Below, piece by piece: positions 1 through 5,755 of a stretch of 6,544 nucleotides of DNA. How positions within the stretch are numbered: position 1 is the stretch's first letter; each line of letters begins with the position of its first letter. Under the pieces are notes generated by a model. It was not told the DNA's origin. It saw only the letters and a list, made by a program, of their open reading frames with translations, and did no database searches. The stretch covers positions 1 to 6,544 of the forward strand of contig JAJAYR010000090.1 of NCBI GenBank assembly GCA_026786155.1, written 5' to 3'. This stretch comes from Pyrinomonadaceae bacterium (GTDB lineage: Bacteria > Acidobacteriota > Blastocatellia > Pyrinomonadales > Pyrinomonadaceae). The translations under genes were made by a program, and so were the position numbers.

Positions 1-4
1 ACCC

Positions 5-140
5 AAGCAAAAGTAATGAAGCATTTTGCTTTCGTTCAGAGTCCACGCCCCGCGCGTGTCTTCCGCCAGCGAAGCGCGGCGGAGCAGACAAACTAAAGTT
101 TGGACTCTGAACTTTTCATAATGCCGCCAAACTTTTGCTT
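5..140. repeat. Nested palindromic repeat element (REP/MITE-like), copy 1
   Basis: The element is built as nested inverted repeats. The outer arms are AAGCAAAAGT (5-14) and ACTTTTGCTT (131-140). The inner arms are a perfect 12-bp pair, GTTCAGAGTCCA (34-45) and TGGACTCTGAAC (101-112). The centre is a hairpin with TCCGCC (62-67) pairing to GGCGGA (78-83), followed by a small perfect palindrome CAAACTAAAGTTTG (89-102). Between outer and inner arms both sides also share GCATT when one is reverse-complemented. No coding potential is seen. A diverged copy lies at 3361-3463, so this is a dispersed repeat and not a one-off structure. Non-autonomous mobility is inferred; no transposase or clear target-site duplication is visible. 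Confidence 0.8.
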
Positions 141-152
141 ATCTGCTTATGA

Positions 153-392
153 GTGAGCGTATTTGAAGTCATCAGTAAAATTGAAGACGTTGAAATAATA
201 GCGGTCGGCAGCAGAATCCGAGACCTCGAATGGCTGCGAAAAACTTATGGCAGCGGACGTTGGCGTAAGTTGAAAGGTTTTGCCCGCGTTCGTTTTCTCG
301 ATGATGGCGAAGAATGTTCAGCCGAGCTGCATTGGTATGAAGCGCACGGCATTGGCAGAGTAGAGATGAAAATTAAAGACCTTTTGGATTGA
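153..392 (+). CDS. Small conserved hypothetical protein (79 aa)
   Basis: I do not recognise a named family. The protein is soluble, with no signal peptide or membrane segment. It begins with a hydrophobic/acidic stretch (FEVISKIEDVEIIAVG, residues 4-19), has a basic centre (GSGRWRKLKG, about 33-42), and ends in an HWYEAHGIGRVEMKIKDLLD-like tail. From memory, similar tails with an invariant-looking WYEAHGIG occur in short proteins of Acidobacteriota and cyanobacteria; that needs a search. The start is GTG at 153. An in-frame stop at 150-152 rules out any longer version, and the nearby ATG at 149 is in another frame and closes after five codons. There is no clear Shine-Dalgarno sequence; the palindromic element ends only 12 nt upstream. 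The stop lies 5 nt before the next gene's ATG, suggesting translational coupling. Confidence 0.7.
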   Translation: MSVFEVISKIEDVEIIAVGSRIRDLEWLRKTYGSGRWRKLKGFARVRFLDDGEECSAELHWYEAHGIGRVEMKIKDLLD

Positions 393-397
393 AGATT

Positions 398-622
398 ATG
401 AATACTAAACCGCAATTTGCAATTTGTGTAAAAAACGAGGAATACCCGGCTTCGTTGCAGTTATGGAAAGTTTATCGCGTGTTGCCCGACGACAAGGGAG
501 CGCGACATAATATGCTGAGAGTGATTGATGAATCGGGCGAAGATTATCTTTTTTCGGCGAGTTATTTTGTTCCGGTAGAACTGCCACAGGCGGCGGAATC
601 AGCACTTCTAGCAACGGCTTGA
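398..622 (+). CDS. Small conserved hypothetical protein (74 aa)
   Basis: Function unknown. The compact protein starts MNTKPQFAICVKNEEYPAS, continues with LWKVYRVLPDD and LRVIDESGEDYLF, and ends SYFVPVELPQ plus a short Ala/Leu-rich tail. The alternating beta-strand-like pattern (KVYRVLPD, MLRVIDESGEDYLF, YFVPVEL) suggests a small SH3-like beta barrel; this is inferred from the pattern, not a domain hit. I recall near-identical short proteins in Acidobacteriota and cyanobacteria. ATG at 398 is preferred over a possible in-frame TTG at 389, which overlaps the previous gene's stop. The preceding gene ends at 392, so the two genes form a tight pair that is probably co-transcribed. The stop codon sits in the loop of a 5-bp hairpin (CGGCT/AGCCG) with no T-run, so I do not call that a terminator. 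Confidence 0.72.
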   Translation: MNTKPQFAICVKNEEYPASLQLWKVYRVLPDDKGARHNMLRVIDESGEDYLFSASYFVPVELPQAAESALLATA

Positions 623-861
623 GAGCCGCCGACACGCCGCCCAAAAAGTCCTTCGTGAGGGCGAACCAGCGACTTTGTTTTCGCGTTGTCTTTTTACCCT
701 TTAGCTTGCGTGGCGGCGGTCTCGCCTCACGTCAATTCCGCCATTGGAGAGAATCGAAAAGAGAAGAAGGTAGTCAGAAAGCGTGGTATTTACAATGCCC
801 GATAAATTTACATATCACTTTATTAAGGCGCGACGCGCTGAAAATCGGATGGTGAGAGAAT
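623..861 (+). other. Intergenic region, no convincing gene
   Basis: An open frame runs from a TTG at 619 to 855, but its translation is rich in Arg/Ser/Cys without any domain-like pattern, and I do not believe it. Weak complementary patches exist (GTGAGGGCGA near 655 against TCGCCTCAC near 720; GC-rich GCCGCC/GGCGGC blocks), but they interleave rather than nest, so no clean hairpin forms. A possible sigma-70 promoter for the downstream gene is TTTACA (789-794), an 18-nt spacer, then TATCAC (813-818); its -10 box is poor. A plausible Shine-Dalgarno GGTGA (851-855) lies 6 nt before the ATG at 862. A BrnT-type toxin gene, which would normally sit here, is not visible. Confidence 0.5.
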
Positions 862-1203
862 ATGAAAGAAGACGAAAAAGATTTTAATGACGAAACGGAA
901 TTTGCGGAAAAGATTCAAGAGAGAGGCTGGCGTGAAATTGACGATTCTCATCGCGCCCGTATTCCGAAAAATGTTTCATTGCGCGACTGCAAAAGCCGCA
1001 TTACGATTTATCTGGATGCCGACATTGTTGATTTCTTTAAGAAAGCGGCGGAAACCGGCGACGGCGGTTATCAAACTTTGATTAACCGGACTCTGCGCGG
1101 ATTTGTTGACGGCACAATCCGCCCGGAAACGGTTTTGACGGAAGATAAATTATTTGACGAAGATTTTTTGTCCAGATTAAAAGAAAAATTGGCGGCTGTT
1201 TAG
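862..1203 (+). CDS. BrnA/CopG-type antitoxin-like DNA-binding protein (113 aa), apparently orphan
   Basis: Residues 46-82 carry the hallmark of BrnA-family ribbon-helix-helix antitoxins: a beta strand RITIYLD (46-52), helix A around ADIVDFFKKAA (53-63), a glycine turn, then GYQTLINRTLRGFV (69-82), where YQT.IN..LR is typical of the family. Such proteins normally dimerise, bind operator DNA through the strand and neutralise a BrnT ribonuclease. Here there is a charged N-terminal region (1-45) and a roughly 30-residue C-terminal extension after the RHH domain. No BrnT-like gene is found on either side, so the protein is either an orphan regulator or its toxin lies elsewhere or is lost. The start is supported by GGTGA 6 nt upstream. 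The gene converges on the peptidase gene and ends inside a shared terminator hairpin. Autoregulation would be expected from family knowledge; no clear operator palindrome is seen upstream. Confidence 0.75.
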   Translation: MKEDEKDFNDETEFAEKIQERGWREIDDSHRARIPKNVSLRDCKSRITIYLDADIVDFFKKAAETGDGGYQTLINRTLRGFVDGTIRPETVLTEDKLFDEDFLSRLKEKLAAV

Positions 1204-1219
1204 CCAGCCGCCGTTTTTT
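1191..1219. terminator. Bidirectional Rho-independent terminator between convergent genes
   Basis: GGCGGCTG (1191-1198) and CAGCCGCC (1205-1212) form a perfect 8-bp GC-rich stem with a 6-nt loop TTTAGC. On the + strand it is followed by G and six T (1214-1219). On the - strand it is followed by a T-rich run, the complement of AAAAGAAAAATT at 1179-1190. It can therefore stop both the antitoxin-like gene (+) and the peptidase gene (-). The TAG stop of the + gene is at 1201-1203, in the loop, and the peptidase TAA (1218-1220) overlaps the T-tract. Confidence 0.88.
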
Positions 1220-3350
1220 ACATTCCCAAATTTTTCACCAAAAACCCGAAAATGTCGGCTTGTTCTTCGATGACTTTCGCCGTCGGTTTGCCCGCGCCGT
1301 GTCCGGCTTTGGTTTCGATACGAATCAAAACGGGCGCGTCGCCGCCCTGCGCTGCCTGCAAAGTCGCCGCGTATTTGAAGCTGTGCGCGGGAACTACGCG
1401 GTCGTCGTGGTCGGCGGTCGTTACCATTACCGCCGGATATTTCGCGCCTTTTTTCAAGTTGTGCAAAGGCGAGTATTTATAAAGCGCGGCAAATTCTTCG
1501 GCATTATCGGATGAGCCGTAATCGGAAGTCCAGGCGCGTCCGATGGTGAATTTTTGGAAGCGCAGCATATCCATTACGCCGACGGCGGGCAGTGCCGCGC
1601 CGAATAAATCGGGACGCTGGTTCAAAACCGCGCCGACGAGCAGACCGCCGTTCGAGCCGCCCTGAATCGCCAATTTTTTCGGCTGCGTATATTTTTCCTT
1701 GATCAGATATTCAGCCGCCGCGATGAAGTCGTCGAAGACGTTTTGTTTTTTCAATTTCGTTCCGGCGGCGTGCCATTCTTCGCCGTATTCGCCGCCGCCG
1801 CGCAAGTTAGCGACCGCATAAACGCCGCCCATTTCCATCCACGCGACGCGCGAAACCGAAAATCCCGGTGTCAGCGAAATGTTGAAGCCGCCGTAAGCGT
1901 AAAGCAAAGTCGGATTCGTGCCGTCGAGTTTAATTCCCTTTTTGTGAACGATGAACATCGGAATTTTCGTGCCGTCCTTCGAGTTATAAAAGATTTGTTT
2001 GACTTCGTAATTATTCGGGTCAAATTTCACGTCGGATTTATGGAAGATTTCCGATTTGCCCGTTTTGAAATCGTAACGGTAAATCGTCGGCGGCGCGTTG
2101 TAACTGGAAAACGAATAAAAAGTTTCCGTATCGTAGCGTTTCCCGCCAAAGCCGCCCGCCGTGCCGATGCCGGGAAGTTCCACGCGGCGGACGAATTTGC
2201 CGTCTAAATCGTAAATCTTAAATTGCGTGTAGGCATCTTTCAGATAGCTGGCGACGAATTGATTGTTGATAAACGCCGCGCCTTCGAGCGTTTCCTTCGT
2301 TTCGGGAACGACTTCCCGCCAGCCGAGTGATTTCTTTCGCAGAAATTCGTCCGCGTTTATTTTCAAAACTTTGCCGCGCGGCGCGTTTTTATCGGTGCGA
2401 AAATAAAACTGCGAACCGTCGTTGCCGATAAAACTGTAATCGGCTTCGAGCCGGTCAATAATCGGCGTTACTTTTGAATCTTTGACATCGAGTTCCTTGA
2501 AATAAACCATATTCATCGGCGCGGTGCCTTTGGTTACGATAATAATCAGATATTTGCCGTCTTCAGAAACAAAGCCGCCCACGCCCATCTCCTTATCATC
2601 GGGACGTTCGTAAATCAAAACGTCTTCGGATTGCGGCGTGCCGAGTTGGTGGTAATAAAGTTTTTGAAAATAATTAATGCGCGTCAGCTTCGATTTATCG
2701 TCCGCCGCCGGAAAACGCGAATAAAAAACACCTTTGCCGTCTTTTGACCACGACGCGCCGGAAAATTTGATGTCGGTCAAAACGTCCGGCAAATCCGCGC
2801 CCGTTTCGACGTTGCGAAACTTCCATTCCTGCCAATCCGAACCCGCGCCCGCCAAACCGTAAGCCATCAATTTGCCGTCGTCGGAAATTGACAAACCGGA
2901 AAGCGCGACCGTTCCGTCAGTCGAAAGTTTGTTCGGGTCGAGCAAAACGCGCCCTTTATCGGTCGGCGAGTCGGCGACGTATAACACCGATTGGTTCTGC
3001 AAACCGTCGTTTTTTGAATAGAAATAATACTTGCCTTCCTTTGACGGAGCCGAGTATTTTTCGTAATTCCAAAGTTCGGTCAGACGCGCTTTGATTTTCG
3101 CGCGTTCGGGAATTTGGTTTAAATAGTTGAACGTAACTTTGTTCTGCGCTTCGACCCAAGCCTTTGTTTCGGGGGAATTGTCGTCTTCGAGCCAGCGATA
3201 CGGGTCGGCGACTTTCGTCCCGTGATAATCGTCCGACTGCTCGACTTTTTTCGTCTGCGGATATTCGATTTTCGCTTGGGCGAATGAATTCGCGGTTAAA
3301 AACATAAAAATTGATAAAACGTAACTCGTTGTAAAAAATAGTTTTCGCAT
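1218..3350 (-). CDS. Secreted prolyl oligopeptidase (family S9A), 710 aa
   Basis: A serine peptidase that cleaves after proline in short peptides. With the ATG at 3350 the protein has a signal peptide: basic MRK, a hydrophobic core to about residue 20, and a likely cut after FAQA (Ala26), pointing to a periplasmic or exported enzyme. The N-terminal family motif DPYRWLEDDNSPET (49-62) is followed by a beta-propeller (about 95-440) that gates the active site, then an alpha/beta-hydrolase domain (about 455-710). The catalytic triad is complete by alignment with what I recall of the pig enzyme: Ser566 in GGSNGG, Asp649 in DHDDRVVP, His684 in AGHGAG. Probable oxyanion Tyr486 (YGGFN), Trp607 and Arg651 are present too. 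Length matches the family (about 700-710). A longer open frame from 3434 is rejected because its extra residues are encoded by a repeat element. The gene lies downstream of the cupin on the same strand. Confidence 0.96.
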   Translation of the reverse strand: MRKLFFTTSYVLSIFMFLTANSFAQAKIEYPQTKKVEQSDDYHGTKVADPYRWLEDDNSPETKAWVEAQNKVTFNYLNQIPERAKIKARLTELWNYEKYSAPSKEGKYYFYSKNDGLQNQSVLYVADSPTDKGRVLLDPNKLSTDGTVALSGLSISDDGKLMAYGLAGAGSDWQEWKFRNVETGADLPDVLTDIKFSGASWSKDGKGVFYSRFPAADDKSKLTRINYFQKLYYHQLGTPQSEDVLIYERPDDKEMGVGGFVSEDGKYLIIIVTKGTAPMNMVYFKELDVKDSKVTPIIDRLEADYSFIGNDGSQFYFRTDKNAPRGKVLKINADEFLRKKSLGWREVVPETKETLEGAAFINNQFVASYLKDAYTQFKIYDLDGKFVRRVELPGIGTAGGFGGKRYDTETFYSFSSYNAPPTIYRYDFKTGKSEIFHKSDVKFDPNNYEVKQIFYNSKDGTKIPMFIVHKKGIKLDGTNPTLLYAYGGFNISLTPGFSVSRVAWMEMGGVYAVANLRGGGEYGEEWHAAGTKLKKQNVFDDFIAAAEYLIKEKYTQPKKLAIQGGSNGGLLVGAVLNQRPDLFGAALPAVGVMDMLRFQKFTIGRAWTSDYGSSDNAEEFAALYKYSPLHNLKKGAKYPAVMVTTADHDDRVVPAHSFKYAATLQAAQGGDAPVLIRIETKAGHGAGKPTAKVIEEQADIFGFLVKNLGM

Positions 3351-3354
3351 AATT

Positions 3355-3359
3355 ACCTC
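3355..3359 (-). promoter_or_regulatory. Shine-Dalgarno sequence fixing the peptidase start
   Basis: On the - strand GAGGT is followed by AATT and the ATG at 3350, close to optimal spacing. It supports this ATG, directly before the signal peptide, over an upstream in-frame ATG at 3434 that lies inside the repeat element. Confidence 0.75.
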
Positions 3360-3360
3360 G

Positions 3361-3463
3361 TTGAAATTTTTTGTTTTGAGTTCAAACTTAAGTTTGCTCC
3401 GCCCGCGAAGCGCGGCGGAAACACGCTGAAGCATGAACTCAGAACTTCAGCGCATTATTTCAA
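3361..3463. repeat. Nested palindromic repeat element, copy 2 (diverged, opposite orientation to copy 1)
   Basis: Outer arms are TTGAAAT (3361-3367) and ATTTCAA (3457-3463), inner arms GAGTTCA (3378-3384) and TGAACTC (3434-3440). The centre is TCCGCC (3398-3403) pairing with GGCGGA (3414-3419), and a perfect palindrome CAAACTTAAGTTTG occupies 3383-3396. Reverse-complemented, both flanks align with the element at 5-140: GTTC.GAGT.CA, GCGTGT, TTCCGCC on one side, and GGCGGAGCA, AACT.AAGTTTG, ACTC on the other. The loop region GCGAAGCGC instead matches in the direct orientation. The element occupies most of the gap between the cupin stop and the peptidase ribosome-binding site, so it would be transcribed in any shared transcript. 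Confidence 0.8.
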
Positions 3464-3471
3464 AATAGCGT

Positions 3472-3837
3472 CTATTCTTGATTCATTCGCCCGAAATCGT
3501 CTGCGAGCCGCACGATGTCGTCTTCGCCGAAATAATCGCCGGTTTGCGTTTCAATGAAAACGAGCAGAACTTCGGCTTCCGGGTTTTCGACGCGGTGCGC
3601 CGTGCCGACCGGAATGTCAACCGCTTCGCCCGCTTTGACTAAAATTTCCGCGCCGTTTAATGTTACTTTAGCGGTGCCGCGCACGACGAACCAATGTTCC
3701 GAGCGATGAGCGTGTTTCTGATAACTCAAACGCTTTTCCGGCAAAACTTCGATTCTTTTAACTTTAAAATCGTCGCCTTCGTCCAAAATCGTAAAGTTTC
3801 CCCAGGGACGTTCGTCAAACTTCGGTGAATTTTCCAT
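3472..3837 (-). CDS. Cupin protein, type II mannose-6-phosphate isomerase C-terminal-domain-like (121 aa)
   Basis: A single-domain cupin. Motif 1 is H42-x-H44-xx-E47-H48-WFVVRG and motif 2 is GEAVDIPVGTAH81, giving a normal metal site (His42, His44, Glu47 or His48, His81). The N-terminal RPWGNFTILDEG and the C-terminal GDYFGEDDIVRLADDFGR are characteristic of the phosphomannose isomerase domain of bifunctional PMI/GDP-mannose pyrophosphorylase enzymes. Here the nucleotidyltransferase half is absent and the protein is complete as a stand-alone domain. Interconversion of mannose-6-phosphate and fructose-6-phosphate is therefore likely but not certain; another sugar-phosphate or regulatory cupin role is possible. 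The ATG at 3837 is chosen because the longer frame to 3921 would be encoded by a short tandem repeat and would overlap the divergent kinase gene. The Shine-Dalgarno is weak. The peptidase gene follows 121 bp downstream, separated by a repeat. Confidence 0.9.
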   Translation of the reverse strand: MENSPKFDERPWGNFTILDEGDDFKVKRIEVLPEKRLSYQKHAHRSEHWFVVRGTAKVTLNGAEILVKAGEAVDIPVGTAHRVENPEAEVLLVFIETQTGDYFGEDDIVRLADDFGRMNQE

Positions 3838-3864
3838 TTTCCATTTTTCGTTCTCCGTTTTCCA
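3830..3864. repeat. Degenerate 7-bp tandem repeat across the cupin start codon
   Basis: Five consecutive heptads read TTTTCCA, TTTTCCA, TTTTTCG, TTCTCCG, TTTTCCA on the + strand (TGGAAAA on the - strand). Combined with the following T, the TTTTCCA units present ATGG on the - strand, so the array supplies the cupin start (3837) and two further ATGs (3844 and 3865) in another frame. It fills most of the 37 bp between the cupin and kinase start codons. Confidence 0.75.
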
Positions 3865-3874
3865 TTTAAAAAGT

Positions 3875-5617
3875 ATGTTCAGTTTAGACGAAAAATATCT
3901 TTCAGCCAACACGCAAATCAACCAGCGAATTCAAACGCTGATTATCGGGCGGCTGTTGGTGATTTTTGTGCTGCTCGTAGCGAGTTGGGTTTGGAATAGC
4001 GGGCAGTTCGTTCTTTCGATTGAAAAATATCCGCGCGGGCTGCTGCTGGTTTTTCTGCTGTCGGTCGGGCTGACGATTGTTTATTTTTTTATTCTGCGTT
4101 TGAGCAAAAATTATCTCTGGCAGGTGCAGGCGCAATTTCTGCTCGACGCGCTTTTGATAACCTGGCTGGTCTGGCGGACGGGCGATTTAAGTTCGCCGTA
4201 TATTCCGCTGTATATCGTTACGATTGCCGCTTCGAGTTTCTTTTTAAGTTCGCGCGGAACGCTTCTGATAGCCTCGCTCTGCACTTTGCTGTTCACGATT
4301 TCGTCCGTTTCGGCGGTGTCGTCGCTCATCGAATCCTACGGAGCCAAGCCTGAATCTTCGCGGGTCGTGCAGATTCTCACCTTTCATATCGTCGCGTTTT
4401 TAGTTGTCGGGCTGCTGGCTTCGCGTCTTTCCAAAAGCCACGCTTCGGGCGAAGAGCTTAAAGAAACGACGAAAACACTGGCAAATCTGCGCGTTCTGCA
4501 CGAGCGCATTGTCGAATCAATTCGTTCCGGTTTGATTACGACCGATTTGGAAGGCAACATTTACACTTTTAATCAAACCGCCGCCGAAATTACCGGACAC
4601 CAACCCGACGAAATGCGCGGCAAATCAATTTATTCGTTGTTCGGAAACATTAAACTGCCGATTGCCGATTCGCTCGGCGCGACCGCAACGGGCGACCAGC
4701 CGCCGCGTTTTGAAACCGATGTCGTTACGCCCGACAATTTCGTCGTCCGCGTCGGCTACGGCATTTCGCCTTTGTTCGCCGAAACCGGGGAGACGACCGG
4801 CTTGATTCTGACGTTTCAGGATTTGACGGAAATTCGCTCGATGGAAGAAAATGTTCGGCGCAAAGACAGATTAGCCGCCGTCGGGCGCGTCGCCGCCGGA
4901 CTCGCGCACGAAATTCGCAATCCGCTGGGCGCGATGCGCGGCGCGATTCAGGTTTTGCAGTTAAATACGCCGCCCGAATCTTCCAATGCAAAGTTGATGG
5001 ACATCGTGCTGCGCGAATCCGACCGTTTGAACAACATCATCACCAATTTTTTGAGTTACGCCCGCCCGCGCGTCAGCAATTTTTCGGAAGTTGACGTGCG
5101 CCAAGCCGTCAGCGACACTTTCACGCTTTTAAAACACAGCCCGGACGTGAAAGAAAATCACATTTTGGAAGCCGATTTGCCCGCCGAACCCGTGATGATT
5201 TCCGCCGACCAAACGCAGATCAAACAGATTTTTTGGAATCTGGCGCGAAACGCCGTCGGCGCGATGGCGGACGGCGGCAAACTACTGGTGAAACTTGAAA
5301 AATTAAACGAGCGGCGCGTCAAAATCGTGTTCACGGACACGGGAATCGGAATGTCGGCGGGTCAAGTCGAACGTCTTTTCGAGCCGTTTTCCGCTTCGAC
5401 GACCGGCGGAACGGGTTTGGGATTATCAATCGTTTATCAAATCGTCCGCGACCACAACGGCACGATCAACGTCCGCAGCCGCGAAGATGAAGGCACGACG
5501 ATTACCGTCGAACTGCCGACCGAATCGAAAAACATCGCCGCGCTCGATGATTTGGATTCGAGCGAAATGCCGCATCAGCCGTCGCGTTTAGGCAATTTGC
5601 TGAACGTCAGAAAATAA
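3875..5617 (+). CDS. Membrane sensor histidine kinase, six-TM plus PAS, PilS/NtrB-like (580 aa)
   Basis: The N-terminus has six hydrophobic segments at about 22-41, 55-75, 85-101, 109-126, 128-151 and 164-184, followed by a short linker. A PAS domain spans about 207-320 (GLITTDLEGNIYTFNQTAAEITG and the closing FQDLTEIRSMEE). The HisKA domain has the phospho-acceptor His345 in HEIRNPL. The ATPase domain shows the N box NLARNAVGA (Asn459), the G1 box DTGIGM (Asp488), the F box EPF (503-505) and the G2 box GTGLGLS (513-518), so all catalytic boxes are intact. Six TM plus PAS plus HisKA matches PilS architecture, and an NtrC-type regulator follows, so this is its likely partner. The signal is unknown; PilS in other bacteria senses pilin in the membrane. 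The ATG at 3875 has no clear Shine-Dalgarno. The tail after the ATPase domain (about 535-580) is a low-information extension. Confidence 0.94.
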   Translation: MFSLDEKYLSANTQINQRIQTLIIGRLLVIFVLLVASWVWNSGQFVLSIEKYPRGLLLVFLLSVGLTIVYFFILRLSKNYLWQVQAQFLLDALLITWLVWRTGDLSSPYIPLYIVTIAASSFFLSSRGTLLIASLCTLLFTISSVSAVSSLIESYGAKPESSRVVQILTFHIVAFLVVGLLASRLSKSHASGEELKETTKTLANLRVLHERIVESIRSGLITTDLEGNIYTFNQTAAEITGHQPDEMRGKSIYSLFGNIKLPIADSLGATATGDQPPRFETDVVTPDNFVVRVGYGISPLFAETGETTGLILTFQDLTEIRSMEENVRRKDRLAAVGRVAAGLAHEIRNPLGAMRGAIQVLQLNTPPESSNAKLMDIVLRESDRLNNIITNFLSYARPRVSNFSEVDVRQAVSDTFTLLKHSPDVKENHILEADLPAEPVMISADQTQIKQIFWNLARNAVGAMADGGKLLVKLEKLNERRVKIVFTDTGIGMSAGQVERLFEPFSASTTGGTGLGLSIVYQIVRDHNGTINVRSREDEGTTITVELPTESKNIAALDDLDSSEMPHQPSRLGNLLNVRK

Positions 5618-5755
5618 TTTCGCGGCGGTGATTTTATCAATCTGACTTTTTCTGACTTTTTTTCTTGTAAAACACGGTTGATTTCTGTGAAAATAGATTT
5701 GGCGGAACTTCGGGAAGCCAATCTGATGACTTTTCACTTTCGCTTTTTTACTTTA
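5618..5755. other. Kinase-regulator intergenic spacer, part without inverted repeat
   Basis: Together with the element at 5756-5913 this makes 311 bp between stop and start without a believable gene. The only clear structure is a perfect 10-bp tandem repeat, TCTGACTTTT twice (5641-5660), followed by a T-rich stretch. There is no convincing terminator after the kinase and no good -35/-10 or -24/-12 promoter pair that I can see. A 61-codon open frame beginning near 5678 runs into the inverted repeat and is not considered real. Confidence 0.55.
5641..5660. repeat. Perfect 10-bp direct repeat, two units
   Basis: TCTGACTTTT occurs twice without a gap, and a related CTGATGACTTTT lies at about 5722-5733. 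One-turn spacing would suit tandem binding of a regulator, but two copies could also be replication slippage. No promoter elements around it help to decide. Confidence 0.45.

Noticed and set aside
615..628. Hairpin CGGCT/AGCCG over the stop codon of the second small gene as a terminator
   Set aside because: Stem is only 5 bp and no T-run follows; chance hairpin is more likely.
789..818. Possible sigma-70 promoter TTTACA / 18 nt / TATCAC before the antitoxin-like gene
   Set aside because: The -10 box matches poorly and the region is AT-rich enough for such pairs by chance; mentioned only in the intergenic note.
619..855. 78-codon open frame starting at TTG, overlapping the previous gene's stop
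   Set aside because: Composition is unlike its neighbours (many Arg/Ser, scattered Cys/Trp), there is no Shine-Dalgarno at the start and no recognisable pattern; it most likely reflects lack of stops in a GC-rich spacer.
1743..2207. 154-codon + strand frame inside the peptidase gene
   Set aside because: Antisense shadow of a clearly coding, well-conserved hydrolase; no independent support.
3351..3434. N-terminal extension of the peptidase from an ATG at 3434
   Set aside because: The 28 extra residues are encoded by the palindromic repeat; the ATG at 3350 has a GAGGT Shine-Dalgarno and begins a textbook signal peptide.
3838..3921. N-terminal extension of the cupin to 3921
   Set aside because: It would overlap the divergent kinase gene and its residues (KWKTENEKWK) are just a translation of the 7-bp tandem repeat.
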